From the NCBI GenBank assembly GCA_009925805.1, contig RFQF01000004.1, forward strand, positions 1 through 30,935: a stretch of 30,935 bases of DNA. Reading direction: 5' to 3'. This DNA comes from Flavobacteriia bacterium (GTDB lineage Bacteria; Bacteroidota; Bacteroidia; Flavobacteriales_D; Crocinitomicaceae). A program made the position numbers and the translations under genes. Position 1 is the first letter of the stretch. Each line of letters begins with the position of its first letter. The notes beneath the pieces are model-generated. The model saw only the letters and a program-made list of their open reading frames with translations, was not told where the DNA came from and did no database searches. Positions 17,030 through 25,573 of this stretch are shown here, piece by piece.

Positions 17030-17882
17030 AAAAATAAAGGCGCTTTTTACGTTGTTTAAGACGACCGTTTTATCATTTTTCGAAGAAAGAGCGCATTTGC
17101 ATGCGGCTACCATTTCGTATTACACCCTATTTTCTATGATTCCGTTGCTCTATTTGACGGTAATCAGTTTTGGTTGGTTTTTTGGGGAAGCATTTTGCCT
17201 TCAGGTTATTTCGGACCTTTTTCAAAAGAACATTGGGTTAAAAGATATTCATGTTTTCACAGATTATATTAAAAACATCCATCAACAAGGAAGATCGTGG
17301 GTGTTGAATTCAGTGATGGTAGCAACGCTGCTGTATTCGTGCTCCGCTTTTATGGTATCCTTAAAGCATAGTGTCAATGAATTTTTTGATGTGGAGCAGA
17401 AAAATGAAGATAAAATGAACATATTCCTAGAATTATTAAAATTTAGATTCCTTTCGTTATCCTACCTTGCCTTGATTGCCTTAGTAATATTTTTACTCTA
17501 TTTTCTTCAAATTTTCGCCTTTAATGTCTTGTCTTCTTGGTTCTCTTCCGCCCATTTTGGGGCGGTATTGATGCAGATAGTATTCTCCTTGTCCCTCAAT
17601 TTCTCCATAATTTTAATGGTTTTTAAGTTTGTAAGCGATGCCAAGGTTTCATGGAATACCGCTACCAAAGGTGCCTTTTTTACGGCTGTTTTTTTATTAC
17701 TAAGCCAGTTGTTGGTTAAGTGGTATTTAACCCGCTATTTCTTTTTAGGTAAAAGCGATTTGATTGGGTCAATTTTCATTTTAATGACCTGGGTTTTTTA
17801 CTCTGCTCAAGTCATCTTTTTAGGAGCAAAGTTTACGTACATTTATGGCAAGTATAAAAACAATCATTCCAATTTTCAATGA
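17016..17882 (+). CDS. YihY/BrkB (UPF0761-like) family inner-membrane protein
   Basis: 288 residues with about six hydrophobic segments. The family hallmark near the N-terminus, HAATISYYTLFSMIPLLYL, is present, as are the middle SCSAFMVSLKHSVNEFFDV segment and the late KGAFFTAVFLLLSQLLVKWYL and IFILMTWVFYSAQVIFLGA helices. Older names (ribonuclease BN, BrkB) are not reliable; no enzymatic residue is evident, and transport of lipids or small molecules has been suggested for relatives. The start overlaps the ABC ATPase end by 14 bases, and its stop overlaps the next start (ATGA), so all are translated from one mRNA. Confidence 0.88.
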   Translation: MRKNKKIKALFTLFKTTVLSFFEERAHLHAATISYYTLFSMIPLLYLTVISFGWFFGEAFCLQVISDLFQKNIGLKDIHVFTDYIKNIHQQGRSWVLNSVMVATLLYSCSAFMVSLKHSVNEFFDVEQKNEDKMNIFLELLKFRFLSLSYLALIALVIFLLYFLQIFAFNVLSSWFSSAHFGAVLMQIVFSLSLNFSIILMVFKFVSDAKVSWNTATKGAFFTAVFLLLSQLLVKWYLTRYFFLGKSDLIGSIFILMTWVFYSAQVIFLGAKFTYIYGKYKNNHSNFQ

Positions 17883-18714
17883 TGCGAAACGTAAGAAATA
17901 AAATTAATCCATGGGTTTTTTACTGTTTTTTGTTAGTCATCCTTCCCGCCTGCAAAGACACAGGCGTTTTGGTGAAACCTAAGTATAACACGACGCTGTT
18001 TCATGGACAACGCGGTGAAACACAAGTGAACGCCTTAAATCGGAAACAGGCCGAACGCGAGAAAAGCTTAGCCGAAGAAATCGAAAAGGCCGAGCAAGCC
18101 ATCACCATGCTAGAGGAACAAAAGAAAATGTTTTATTCTATCGACTCCACCCAGCGCATCCAAGAAATAGATGATCAACTTCAGCGACTGTTATCCAGAA
18201 GCCAAGAAATTATCGCGGCCTTGAATTCCACCGACCCTTATTCACCCGAAGGACATGAAACCACTTTGAATCTCGCAAAAGAACTCAACGATTTGTTATA
18301 TAAATACGTGGTTCCCATGGGAACATTAATTGCGGCCAACAAAGAGATTAAAAAAATTGCAGCAGACATTAGCTTCGAAACCGGTAGTGCCGTGATTAAC
18401 CAAGAAGGTGTTAAAATGATTTCATTTCTGGTTATTCAGATACCCAAGGTACAGGCGATGAAAAAACGAGGGCTCAACGAAATTTGGAACTTTCACAGGC
18501 TCGAGCCAAAGCAGTAGCCTCGGAATTTGAAAAACAATTAGCAGCCTTAGCCGTAACATGGAAGTTAACGTACCGGATAGCCCACGATGGTAAAGGAGAA
18601 GAATTGCCGCCCTCCATCATGGAAGACAGCCGAAAAAACAACCCCAACAGAAGAATCACGACCGTGCGTATGGTGGTCGGGCCAAAAATACTCCTGTACA
18701 ATAGCGGAGAGTAA
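17879..18714 (+). pseudogene. OmpA-family peptidoglycan-binding lipoprotein broken by a frame-shifting deletion
   Basis: The first part (17879 to about 18420) encodes a lipoprotein: hydrophobic segment and lipobox ILPAC with Cys25, then a long charged coiled coil (about 45-110) and the first OmpA-domain strand ISFETGSAVINQEGVKM. In that frame translation then goes off-family and stops at 18515-18517. The rest of the OmpA domain is intact in the next frame, from ISGYSDTQG (18424) through LSQARAKAVASEF, which carries the conserved Asp and Arg that bind diaminopimelate, to a stop at 18712-18714. Besides the frame change, roughly 12-16 residues of the helix that should separate EGVKM from ISGYSD are missing, so a deletion of about 40-50 bases is likelier than a one-base error. 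Adjacent genes are intact. Confidence 0.75.
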
Positions 18715-18715
18715 C

Positions 18716-21232
18716 TTAAAAAAATGAAGGAGGACGCCTAAGTTCGAGCTTCGCATCCTTGAATAAGTTGGAGGTGTTTCTTATGCTCAATAAAAAACTC
18801 TTATTTCCTCCAATCGGAATCCAATAAAAGCTCAACGCCCAACAATGCATATTACGGTTCAACGATAAATTCATATTTGTAACCCGTTGTGTTTTTAAGT
18901 CCACGTTTATATTTGTAGCTAAATTCCATCGCTTGCTGAACGAAACATCGCCTTGAAACGCCAAGGTTTGTACCCCCGACCCTTTGGATGGATTCGATAC
19001 CGTCTTGTTGGTATTAACCGCACGAGAAATGACATGCGATATATTCAACTTCCAAGGAATGTCAAAATAAATAGCTTGTTCCGGGTGCAGCGTATAGTAG
19101 GTATAATCGGCATTCCATGCTTCCTGTAACTCGGCTTTTTTCTGTTCAATGAGTTCACGGCTTTTTTTCGAACTCAAGGTAAGCGTTGTATTAAACCCCG
19201 TAGAAAGTAATCGACCAAGACCCTGTCCGGACTGCAAAGCATAGGTTTTTATTGCCTTTCCTGTTGAATCATTCCACCCATAAGGACTGAACGAACCATT
19301 AGCAACAAAATTGATCCAAGTAAAAGGACTTACGCGTAAGTTCAAGGCAAGATCCGAAAGCGGCATCGAGTCTTTAAGAAAATCGTAATTTCCGCTTAAA
19401 GAAAATTGGTCCAAAATTCGAATTTTTCGGTATCCGGAAACGGTGTCTTTGGAGGAACGAACTTTCAATTCTAAGCTGTTATTTACTCCAAAGTTTAGCA
19501 ACGAAGATGCTTGCGAATTTCCAACAGAATATAGGCTTCGCTCGAAGGGGGAAAATACAATCATACTTTGGTTAGGACCGGCGGCTTTGCTTACCAGATT
19601 GTTCAATTTAGGAACATAACGATATCCGAAAGTAGGGGTCATTAAATGACGCAAAACCGGTTTGTTTTTCCCTACAAAACGATAATAACTGTACAAAACC
19701 GTTGTTGCATTGATAGATGCATTGAATTCATTGCCAAGTCCTGTTTTTTGGAGGGTATCAATGACCGTGGCATTCGTGGCTGAAGCATAATTCTTATCGA
19801 TTTGTTGGAAATTTACCTTGGTTCCGTAGGTCAGATTCGGGGAGATTTTAAGGGTGTTTTTCAACAAGCTAAAGGTAGTTTGTAGGCCCATTGCTTGACT
19901 CAATCCATTGAAAAACAACGCATTTATTTTTTGTAAATTAAAGGATTGCAAGAGGCTGTCTCCAAAGGTGTTTTTATTTTGTAGTTCGAGATTGTACGTA
20001 ACGCCTACGCGCTGAAAGGCTTTTCCCCACTCGGATTTCGGAAATGGTACGAGCTTTTGAAATGGAAAAAAACGGGTAACATTTAAATTCAACACCGGAG
20101 CCAAAAGCGCGATATTTTTGGCCAGCGAATTTTGACGAACGGAAATTTTACTTCCTAGGAGGATGGGCTTTCCCGGGAAAACTCTGCTGAGGTTGATGTC
20201 CGAGTTGAAGGAGTTATTAAAATATTGAGGATTAATGGGGTCGGGGTTATTTTTGGCCGTATTATCAGAAATAAAATTCACCATAGAGTTGAATTGCCAT
20301 AGGGGATTTGATTTTTGCTGTTTTGTGTGAATCCATGCAAGGGTGAACTTATTATTTCTTGCGTAGGAGGGAAATCCGTTGTTGAACTGCTGAAACCCGA
20401 GACTTAATTTCCCAGTGTACCCATAACGTTTCGCGTAGTCGAGTTCGTTGCGTATACCCCAACTTCCACGACTGTATACATTGGCATAAACCGAAGTTTG
20501 GAGATGCGGGTTGATAGGAATAAAATACCCTAAATTTTGCACGCCGAATCCGTAGGGAGAAGAAGGAATGAATTCTGGAAACAATATGCCGCGAGTTCGC
20601 TCTTTTTGTTGCGGAATAAAGGCAAAGGGTAATCCAAAAGGGGTTGGAATGCCGCTTATCCATAAGTTCATGGGTCCAGCTACAATGCGCTTTTCAGGCA
20701 CAACAACACCTCGTGACAATTGAAAATGGTAATGCGGTTCCTCCTGATCGCAGGTGGTTAAACGGCCCTTTTTTAAATGAATGTCCTCTGTTGGATACCT
20801 TTTGGCTACCCCCATGTAAAAATAAAGCTCCTCTTGCTTCACCGAAAGTGCCTCTAAATACGCTTTTTTGGTGCGTGTATTCATGCGAAGTCTTCGGCAG
20901 GTAATTTTCTCGTTGCCGTCCGTAAATTCCGGATATTCCGACTCTAACCCAGCTTCACTGACCAAGGTGGAGGCCTCAATTTCATCGTTCGAAAAATCGA
21001 GCACGATGATTCCGGAATTAATCTTCGATGTTTGTGTTTCCACGTAGGCACCTCCGTACAAATACACTTTTTTTTTCGTAACATCATAAAAAACCGAATC
21101 CCGCGCTCCGTAGCGAACAATTTCATCCATTCCTGAGGCATTTTGGTAAACTGTGTCCGCGATGTTGCCCTGTCCCCAAAGGAAATTACACCTTATCAAC
21201 ACTCCTACGAAGAAAAAAAAACGGAATGGCAT
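18716..21232 (-). CDS. lptD: LPS-assembly protein LptD
   Basis: 838 residues from ATG 21232 (a TTG one codon upstream is less likely). A hydrophobic signal segment ends near residue 21 (FLWGQ). Residues 30-170 form the periplasmic OstA/LptA-like jellyroll (GARDSVFYDVTKKKVYLYGGAYV, ITCRRLRMNTRTKKAYLE). The region CDQEEPHYHFQLSRG with GIPTPFGLPFAFIPQQ and RTRGILFPEF is characteristic of Bacteroidota LptD and leads into a long outer-membrane barrel ending in tryptophan/phenylalanine-rich strands. LptD inserts lipopolysaccharide into the outer leaflet. It is convergent with the broken OmpA lipoprotein (one base apart) and divergent from the amidase/MCE operon with a 38-bp gap. Confidence 0.93.
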   Translation of the reverse strand: MPFRFFFFVGVLIRCNFLWGQGNIADTVYQNASGMDEIVRYGARDSVFYDVTKKKVYLYGGAYVETQTSKINSGIIVLDFSNDEIEASTLVSEAGLESEYPEFTDGNEKITCRRLRMNTRTKKAYLEALSVKQEELYFYMGVAKRYPTEDIHLKKGRLTTCDQEEPHYHFQLSRGVVVPEKRIVAGPMNLWISGIPTPFGLPFAFIPQQKERTRGILFPEFIPSSPYGFGVQNLGYFIPINPHLQTSVYANVYSRGSWGIRNELDYAKRYGYTGKLSLGFQQFNNGFPSYARNNKFTLAWIHTKQQKSNPLWQFNSMVNFISDNTAKNNPDPINPQYFNNSFNSDINLSRVFPGKPILLGSKISVRQNSLAKNIALLAPVLNLNVTRFFPFQKLVPFPKSEWGKAFQRVGVTYNLELQNKNTFGDSLLQSFNLQKINALFFNGLSQAMGLQTTFSLLKNTLKISPNLTYGTKVNFQQIDKNYASATNATVIDTLQKTGLGNEFNASINATTVLYSYYRFVGKNKPVLRHLMTPTFGYRYVPKLNNLVSKAAGPNQSMIVFSPFERSLYSVGNSQASSLLNFGVNNSLELKVRSSKDTVSGYRKIRILDQFSLSGNYDFLKDSMPLSDLALNLRVSPFTWINFVANGSFSPYGWNDSTGKAIKTYALQSGQGLGRLLSTGFNTTLTLSSKKSRELIEQKKAELQEAWNADYTYYTLHPEQAIYFDIPWKLNISHVISRAVNTNKTVSNPSKGSGVQTLAFQGDVSFSKRWNLATNINVDLKTQRVTNMNLSLNRNMHCWALSFYWIPIGGNKSFLLSIRNTSNLFKDAKLELRRPPSFF

Positions 21233-21254
21233 CAATTTAGGAAGGCGATAGGTT

Positions 21255-21262
21255 TATTTTTG
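21255..21262 (+). promoter_or_regulatory. Putative -7 box (TAnnTTTG) of the amidase/MCE operon
   Basis: TATTTTTG lies in the 38-bp gap between lptD and the amidase gene and ends eight bases before ATG 21271. No TTG -33 element was seen. If used, the leader would be only a few bases. Confidence 0.35.
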
Positions 21263-21270
21263 AACACGTA

Positions 21271-22425
21271 ATGCTGAATTGTACAAAACTATTAAAAAAA
21301 GTGGGCACTGTTAGGCTTCTGGCACTACTTATTTTTGTCCAAGGAACTATTCACTTGGGAGCTATTTATGGTCAAGTTAAACCGAAGACGGCACTGCTAA
21401 GAACCGTAGTCATTGATGCCGGACACGGTGGCAAAGACCCTGGGTGTCACGGTGGCTATTCTAACGAAAAAGATGTTTGTTTATCCATGGCGTTGAAACT
21501 GGGAAAATTAATTCAGGAGAGTTTTCCCGACATTAAAGTCAAATACACCCGAGAAACCGACGTTTTTGTAGAATTGATTGAAAGGGCCAATATTGCCAAC
21601 CGCGCCAACGCGGATTTGTTTATCTGCATACATGCCAATGCGGGAAGCAACGTGGCCTATGGAACAGAAACCTATGTGTTAGGCTTGCACCGTACAGAAT
21701 CCCAAAAAAAGGTCATGGAACGCGAAAATTCGATTATTTCCTTGGAGGACGATCAAGGAGCCAAGTACAAGGAATTCGACCTCACCCCGGATGCCATGAT
21801 TGCTATTCAACTTCAACAAAATGTGAACCTGAATAATGCTATCAAGTTTGCTAGCGCGCTGCAGAAGGAATTCAACAACATCGGAAGGTATGACCGAGGT
21901 GTAAAGCAAGCGGGATTTTTGGTGCTGTATAAAACAGCCATGCCCAGCGTATTAATTGAGACCGGATTTCTAACCAATCCCAAGGAAGAAGGGTTTATTG
22001 GGAAAACGGAAGGACAGGATAAAATGGCCAATGCAATGTTCAAGGCCTTCAGCGCGTATAAGTTGGCTTTTGAAGGGAAAACAAGCACGAATCCGAGCGT
22101 TTCCCTGGATACTTCTAAAGTTGTTGAAAAGGACACCAATAGCAGTAAAATACCATCGAACGAGGTCTTTTTTTCTGTTCAAATTGTTTCCTCCGCGGAT
22201 CGCTTAGATTTAACCTCTCCCAAGTTTAAAGGAGAACAAGTCCATGAGTACTTTCAAGATAATTTGTACAAATACTACACGGGGATTTTTGTAAAAGACC
22301 TCGAAGGAGCCAAAAAACATAAATCTTCCATGCAGGAAAAAGGATTTTCTAGCGCTTTTGTTATCGCTTTCTCGGAGGGTGCACGCATTAGTATTGAAAA
22401 AGCCCTTAAATTAGCAGAAAAATAA
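21271..22425 (+). CDS. N-acetylmuramoyl-L-alanine amidase (Amidase_3) with SPOR-like C-terminus
   Basis: 384 residues. An N-terminal hydrophobic segment (about 15-36, ending IYGQ) exports it to the periplasm. The zinc amidase domain (about 42-270) carries His52 (DAGHGG), Glu66 (SNEKD) and His121 (CIHANA) as zinc ligands and catalytic Glu230 (LIETGFL). It cleaves the bond between MurNAc and L-alanine in peptidoglycan, for example at division. After a Ser/Thr/Lys linker, residues about 300-376 (FFSVQIVSSAD, KYYTGIFVKDLEGAK, AFVIAFSEGARI) look like a SPOR domain, which binds septal glycan stripped of peptides. Divergent from lptD and three bases from the MCE gene; this cluster is an envelope-biogenesis group. 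Confidence 0.93.
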   Translation: MLNCTKLLKKVGTVRLLALLIFVQGTIHLGAIYGQVKPKTALLRTVVIDAGHGGKDPGCHGGYSNEKDVCLSMALKLGKLIQESFPDIKVKYTRETDVFVELIERANIANRANADLFICIHANAGSNVAYGTETYVLGLHRTESQKKVMERENSIISLEDDQGAKYKEFDLTPDAMIAIQLQQNVNLNNAIKFASALQKEFNNIGRYDRGVKQAGFLVLYKTAMPSVLIETGFLTNPKEEGFIGKTEGQDKMANAMFKAFSAYKLAFEGKTSTNPSVSLDTSKVVEKDTNSSKIPSNEVFFSVQIVSSADRLDLTSPKFKGEQVHEYFQDNLYKYYTGIFVKDLEGAKKHKSSMQEKGFSSAFVIAFSEGARISIEKALKLAEK

Positions 22426-22428
22426 ACC

Positions 22429-23466
22429 TTGAAGTTTTCCAAAGAAATAAAAGCAGGAGTAATTGCGCTTGTTTCGATCGTTTTATTGGTCGTAGGAATC
22501 AATTTTTTGAAAGGTTACAGTCTATTCGGCGGCGATAATACCTATAGCGCTTATTTTTCTAATTCCGGTCAATTGATGGTGTCAAGCGATGTTACCCTCA
22601 ACGGAGTGATTATTGGTAAAGTGTTGGACATCGAAAATATTCCGAAAAATGTTCCAAACCGCCGCGTTAAAATAAAATTCAGCATCAGTGAATCGCACAT
22701 TAAATTACCGAAAGGAACAATCATCGAATTAGGTTCTTTGGACCTCCTAAAAAAAGGATTGATTGTGAATTATCCCGCATCAGATGCACAGGGATATTAC
22801 CGACCAGGAGATGAAATCCCAGGAAAATTAGCCGCAGATATGTTTTCCCAAGTTAAGCAGTACGCAGATCCAATTTCCCAAAAATTGCAAAGCCTCATGA
22901 TCAACATCGATCGAATGGTGAGTTCCTTGTCGGGGGTATTTGATGAAAAAGGAACCAATAACATTGCATCTAGTCTGCATGAATTGAAATTTACCATCGA
23001 GAATATTGGAGACTTGGCCCTTGAGGTAAAATCTTTTGTGGCAGAAGAAAGAACGAAATTTGCCAAAATCATGGAAAACGTCGAGCAAATTAGCGCCAAC
23101 TTGAAAAAAAGTAACGAGTCCATTAATCACATCATAGGGAATACGAAAAAAATTACGGACGACTTAGTCAGCGCGGATTTCAAGGGAACGATACTCGACG
23201 CCCAAACAGCCATTAAAAAACTCAACTTTGTCTTGGAAGACATCAACCAAGGAAAAGGAACCCTGGGTAAATTAGTCAAAGACGAAAAATTATACAACGA
23301 ACTCGTGGAAACCAACAACGAATTGCAAGAACTGTTGGATGATTTACAAGCGAATCCCCAGCGCTATATCCATGTTTCTGCTTTTGGAAAGAAAAACAAA
23401 GGCCTTGAACTCACAAATCAAGAGGAAAAGAAACTTAAAAAAATATTAGACTCGATTCCTGAGTAA
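22429..23466 (+). CDS. MCE/MlaD family lipid-transport protein
   Basis: 345 residues from a TTG start, selected because MKFSKEIKAG is the standard beginning of this family and it lies three bases after the amidase stop. One membrane anchor (about 8-27) precedes the MlaD domain (about 37-115): YSAYFSNSGQLMVSSDVTLNGVIIG, VKIKFSI, LPKGTIIELGSLDLL. The rest is helical and Lys/Glu/Asn-rich, including NQGKGTLGKLVKDEKLYNEL, a motif usual for the C-terminal part of Bacteroidota MCE proteins. MCE proteins form periplasmic rings or tubes that carry phospholipids between membranes. No MlaE or MlaF gene lies in the window; whether the permease-less ATPase at 16109 could serve it cannot be judged. Confidence 0.92.
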   Translation: MKFSKEIKAGVIALVSIVLLVVGINFLKGYSLFGGDNTYSAYFSNSGQLMVSSDVTLNGVIIGKVLDIENIPKNVPNRRVKIKFSISESHIKLPKGTIIELGSLDLLKKGLIVNYPASDAQGYYRPGDEIPGKLAADMFSQVKQYADPISQKLQSLMINIDRMVSSLSGVFDEKGTNNIASSLHELKFTIENIGDLALEVKSFVAEERTKFAKIMENVEQISANLKKSNESINHIIGNTKKITDDLVSADFKGTILDAQTAIKKLNFVLEDINQGKGTLGKLVKDEKLYNELVETNNELQELLDDLQANPQRYIHVSAFGKKNKGLELTNQEEKKLKKILDSIPE

Positions 23467-23467
23467 T

Positions 23468-24774
23468 ATGTGGTTATCCATCATCCTTTTTTCGTTGCTA
23501 TCTCTGCTTTCTGTAGGCTTTTTTGCCCGCAAGATAAATGCCATTATAAAGCAAATTCAATTGGGCCGCGCTACTCCTTTGGAAGGCAGCAAGGCCGAAC
23601 GCTGGAAAACGATGCTCCTGGTGGCCTTCGGTCAAAAGAAAATGTTTACACGACCTTTCGTCGCCATTCTTCATTTCATCTTCTATGTCGCTTTTATCAT
23701 CACCCAAATCGAATTGATCGAAGTGTTTATTGACGGCTTCTCAGGCTCCCACCGCTTCTTTTGGCACGCAGGAATGGGCTCCTTTTATGCCTTTGTTATC
23801 AGCGCCATCGAAGTGCTTTCCGTCCTCACCTTTATCGCTACGCTCATCTTCTTTTCCCGTAGAAACATCCTTAAAATCCCTCGTTTTACCATGGCCGAAT
23901 TGAAAGGATGGCCCAGGAACGATGCCAACTTGATCCTCTTGTTTGAAGTGCTGCTCATTCTGTTCATTTTCACCATGAATACCGCCGATGAGGCCGCCTT
24001 AGGGCTTTCCTCAATACATCTTATGGTTTTGCGGTAAGTCAATTTTTCGGTCCGGTGCTCGGCCAATCGGTAGGGAATGTCGAAACGCTTCACGTACTTG
24101 GTAAAATTGGTTGGTGGGGCCATTTGATTATGGTGTTGGTGTTCTTGAATTACTTGCCCTATTCGAAACATCTTCACATTCTCTTCGCTTTTCCCAATAC
24201 GTATTTTTCGAACCTCGCGCCAAAAGGTAAATTCACCAATATGAAAAGCGTTGAGCAGGAAGTGAAACTCATGCTCGACCCCAACGCTGACCCGTACGCT
24301 GCTACTTCGGGTTCCGATGTGCCGCAGCGCTTTGGCGCCAAAGATGTTCAAGACTTGACCCGAAACCAACTGTTGTCGGCTTACTCCTGCACCGAATGCG
24401 GGCGTTGTACTTCCGTTTGTCCGGCAAACACGACAGGGAAGCTGCTCTCGCCAAGAAAAATAATGATGGATACCCGCGACCGATTGAGCGAAGTAGGAGA
24501 GAACAAACTGAACCTAGAAGACGGTAAATCCTTGTTAGGCGATTACATCACCCCAGAGGAACTTTGGGCGTGCACGAGTTGCAATGCCTGCGTGCAAGAA
24601 TGTCCTGTAAATATCGACCCCCTTTCCATCATTGTGGACCTTAGACGATTTTTGGTCATGGAAGAATCCAAAATACCTACCGAATTAACAGGGATGCTGA
24701 CCAACATTGAGAATAACGGTGCGCCGTGGCAGTTTTCGCCCACGGACCGCATGAAATGGACCGAAGAAAATTAA
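23468..24774 (+). pseudogene. Membrane Fe-S (HdrCE-like) protein interrupted by a one-base frameshift
   Basis: The first frame (23468-24037) encodes three or four membrane helices (WLSIILFSLLSLLSVGFF, FVAILHFIFYVAFIIT, VLSVLTFIATLIFF, LLFEVLLILFIFTMNTADEA). The next frame continues from about 24004 as AFLNTSYGFAVSQFFG and GWWGHLIMVLVFLNYLPYSK, then two 4Fe-4S motifs: CTECGRCTSVCP and CTSCNACVQECP. A G added to the GGG at 24002-24004 joins both frames into 435 uninterrupted codons, the size expected for the family. It would be a membrane electron carrier handing electrons to the CCG-domain protein encoded next, as HdrC does to HdrB. Either a real mutation or a homopolymer sequencing error. If the base is restored this is an ordinary intact gene. 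Confidence 0.85.
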
Positions 24775-24778
24775 TACC

Positions 24779-25567
24779 ATGCAGTTGAATGTTCCCACCA
24801 TGGCCGAGTTGACGGCCGCAGGAGAAACACCCGAAGTGCTTTTTTGGGTAGGATGCGCCGGGAGTTTTGACGATCGCGCCAAAAAAATCACCAAAGCCAT
24901 TGCCAAAATTTTAACCCACTGTAACGTAAAATTTGCCGTATTGGGCACCGAAGAATCGTGCACGGGAGACCCCGCACGAAGGGCTGGGAATGAATTCACC
25001 TTTCAAATGCAAGCGCAAATGAATATCCAAGTCCTCAACGGATATGAGGTAAAGCGGATTGTAACGGGCTGCCCGCATTGTTTCAATACCCTGAAAAATG
25101 AATACCCAGAATTGGGAGGGAATTACGAAGTACTGCATCATACGCAGTTGATCCAAGATTTAATCAACACCGGTAAATTAGCGCTACAAAACGGCGGCGT
25201 GTTCAAAGGTAAAAAAATCACCTTTCACGATCCATGTTATCTAGGACGAGCCAACGACGTGTACGAGGCACCAAGAAGCTTGATCGAAAAATTGGATTCG
25301 GAATTTGTGGAAATGAAACGCTGCAAAACCAACGGTTTGTGCTGTGGTGCAGGAGGGGCTCAAATGTTTAAAGAAGCCGAGAAAGGGAACAAGGAAATTA
25401 ATATCGAACGCACGGAGGATGTGCTTGAATCAGCCGCCAATATCGTGGCTACGGGCTGCCCCTTTTGCAACACCATGATGACCGACGGGGTGAAGAATTT
25501 TAACAAGGAAGCGGAAATTCAGGTGTTGGACGTAGCAGAACTCATCGCCAACGCGGCAGAATTATAG
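24779..25567 (+). CDS. CCG-domain (HdrB/LutA-like) Fe-S protein
   Basis: 262 residues, cytoplasmic. Two cysteine-rich CCG domains are visible. The second is complete: Cys153 (HDPCYLG), CCG at 188-190 (LCCGAGG) and CxxC at 227-230 (TGCPFCN), matching C-X31-38-CCG-X33-38-CxxC. The first is reduced to Cys61 (EESCTGD) and CxxC at 98-101 (TGCPHC). Such domains bind unusual 4Fe-4S clusters or zinc in heterodisulfide reductase subunit B, glycerol-3-phosphate dehydrogenase GlpC and lactate-utilisation LutA. With the membrane Fe-S protein encoded five bases upstream it would form an HdrC/HdrB-like pair that exchanges electrons with the membrane; the substrate is unknown. Confidence 0.9.
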   Translation: MQLNVPTMAELTAAGETPEVLFWVGCAGSFDDRAKKITKAIAKILTHCNVKFAVLGTEESCTGDPARRAGNEFTFQMQAQMNIQVLNGYEVKRIVTGCPHCFNTLKNEYPELGGNYEVLHHTQLIQDLINTGKLALQNGGVFKGKKITFHDPCYLGRANDVYEAPRSLIEKLDSEFVEMKRCKTNGLCCGAGGAQMFKEAEKGNKEINIERTEDVLESAANIVATGCPFCNTMMTDGVKNFNKEAEIQVLDVAELIANAAEL

Positions 25568-25573
25568 GCGAGC

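Noticed and set aside
17016..17882. Ribonuclease BN annotation for the YihY-type protein
   Set aside because: The old name came from a misassignment; the sequence is an integral membrane protein with no nuclease motif.
23990..24037. Programmed ribosomal frameshift in the Fe-S gene
   Set aside because: No slippery heptamer or following pseudoknot is evident, and the family does not use frameshifting. A lost base in a G run explains it simply.
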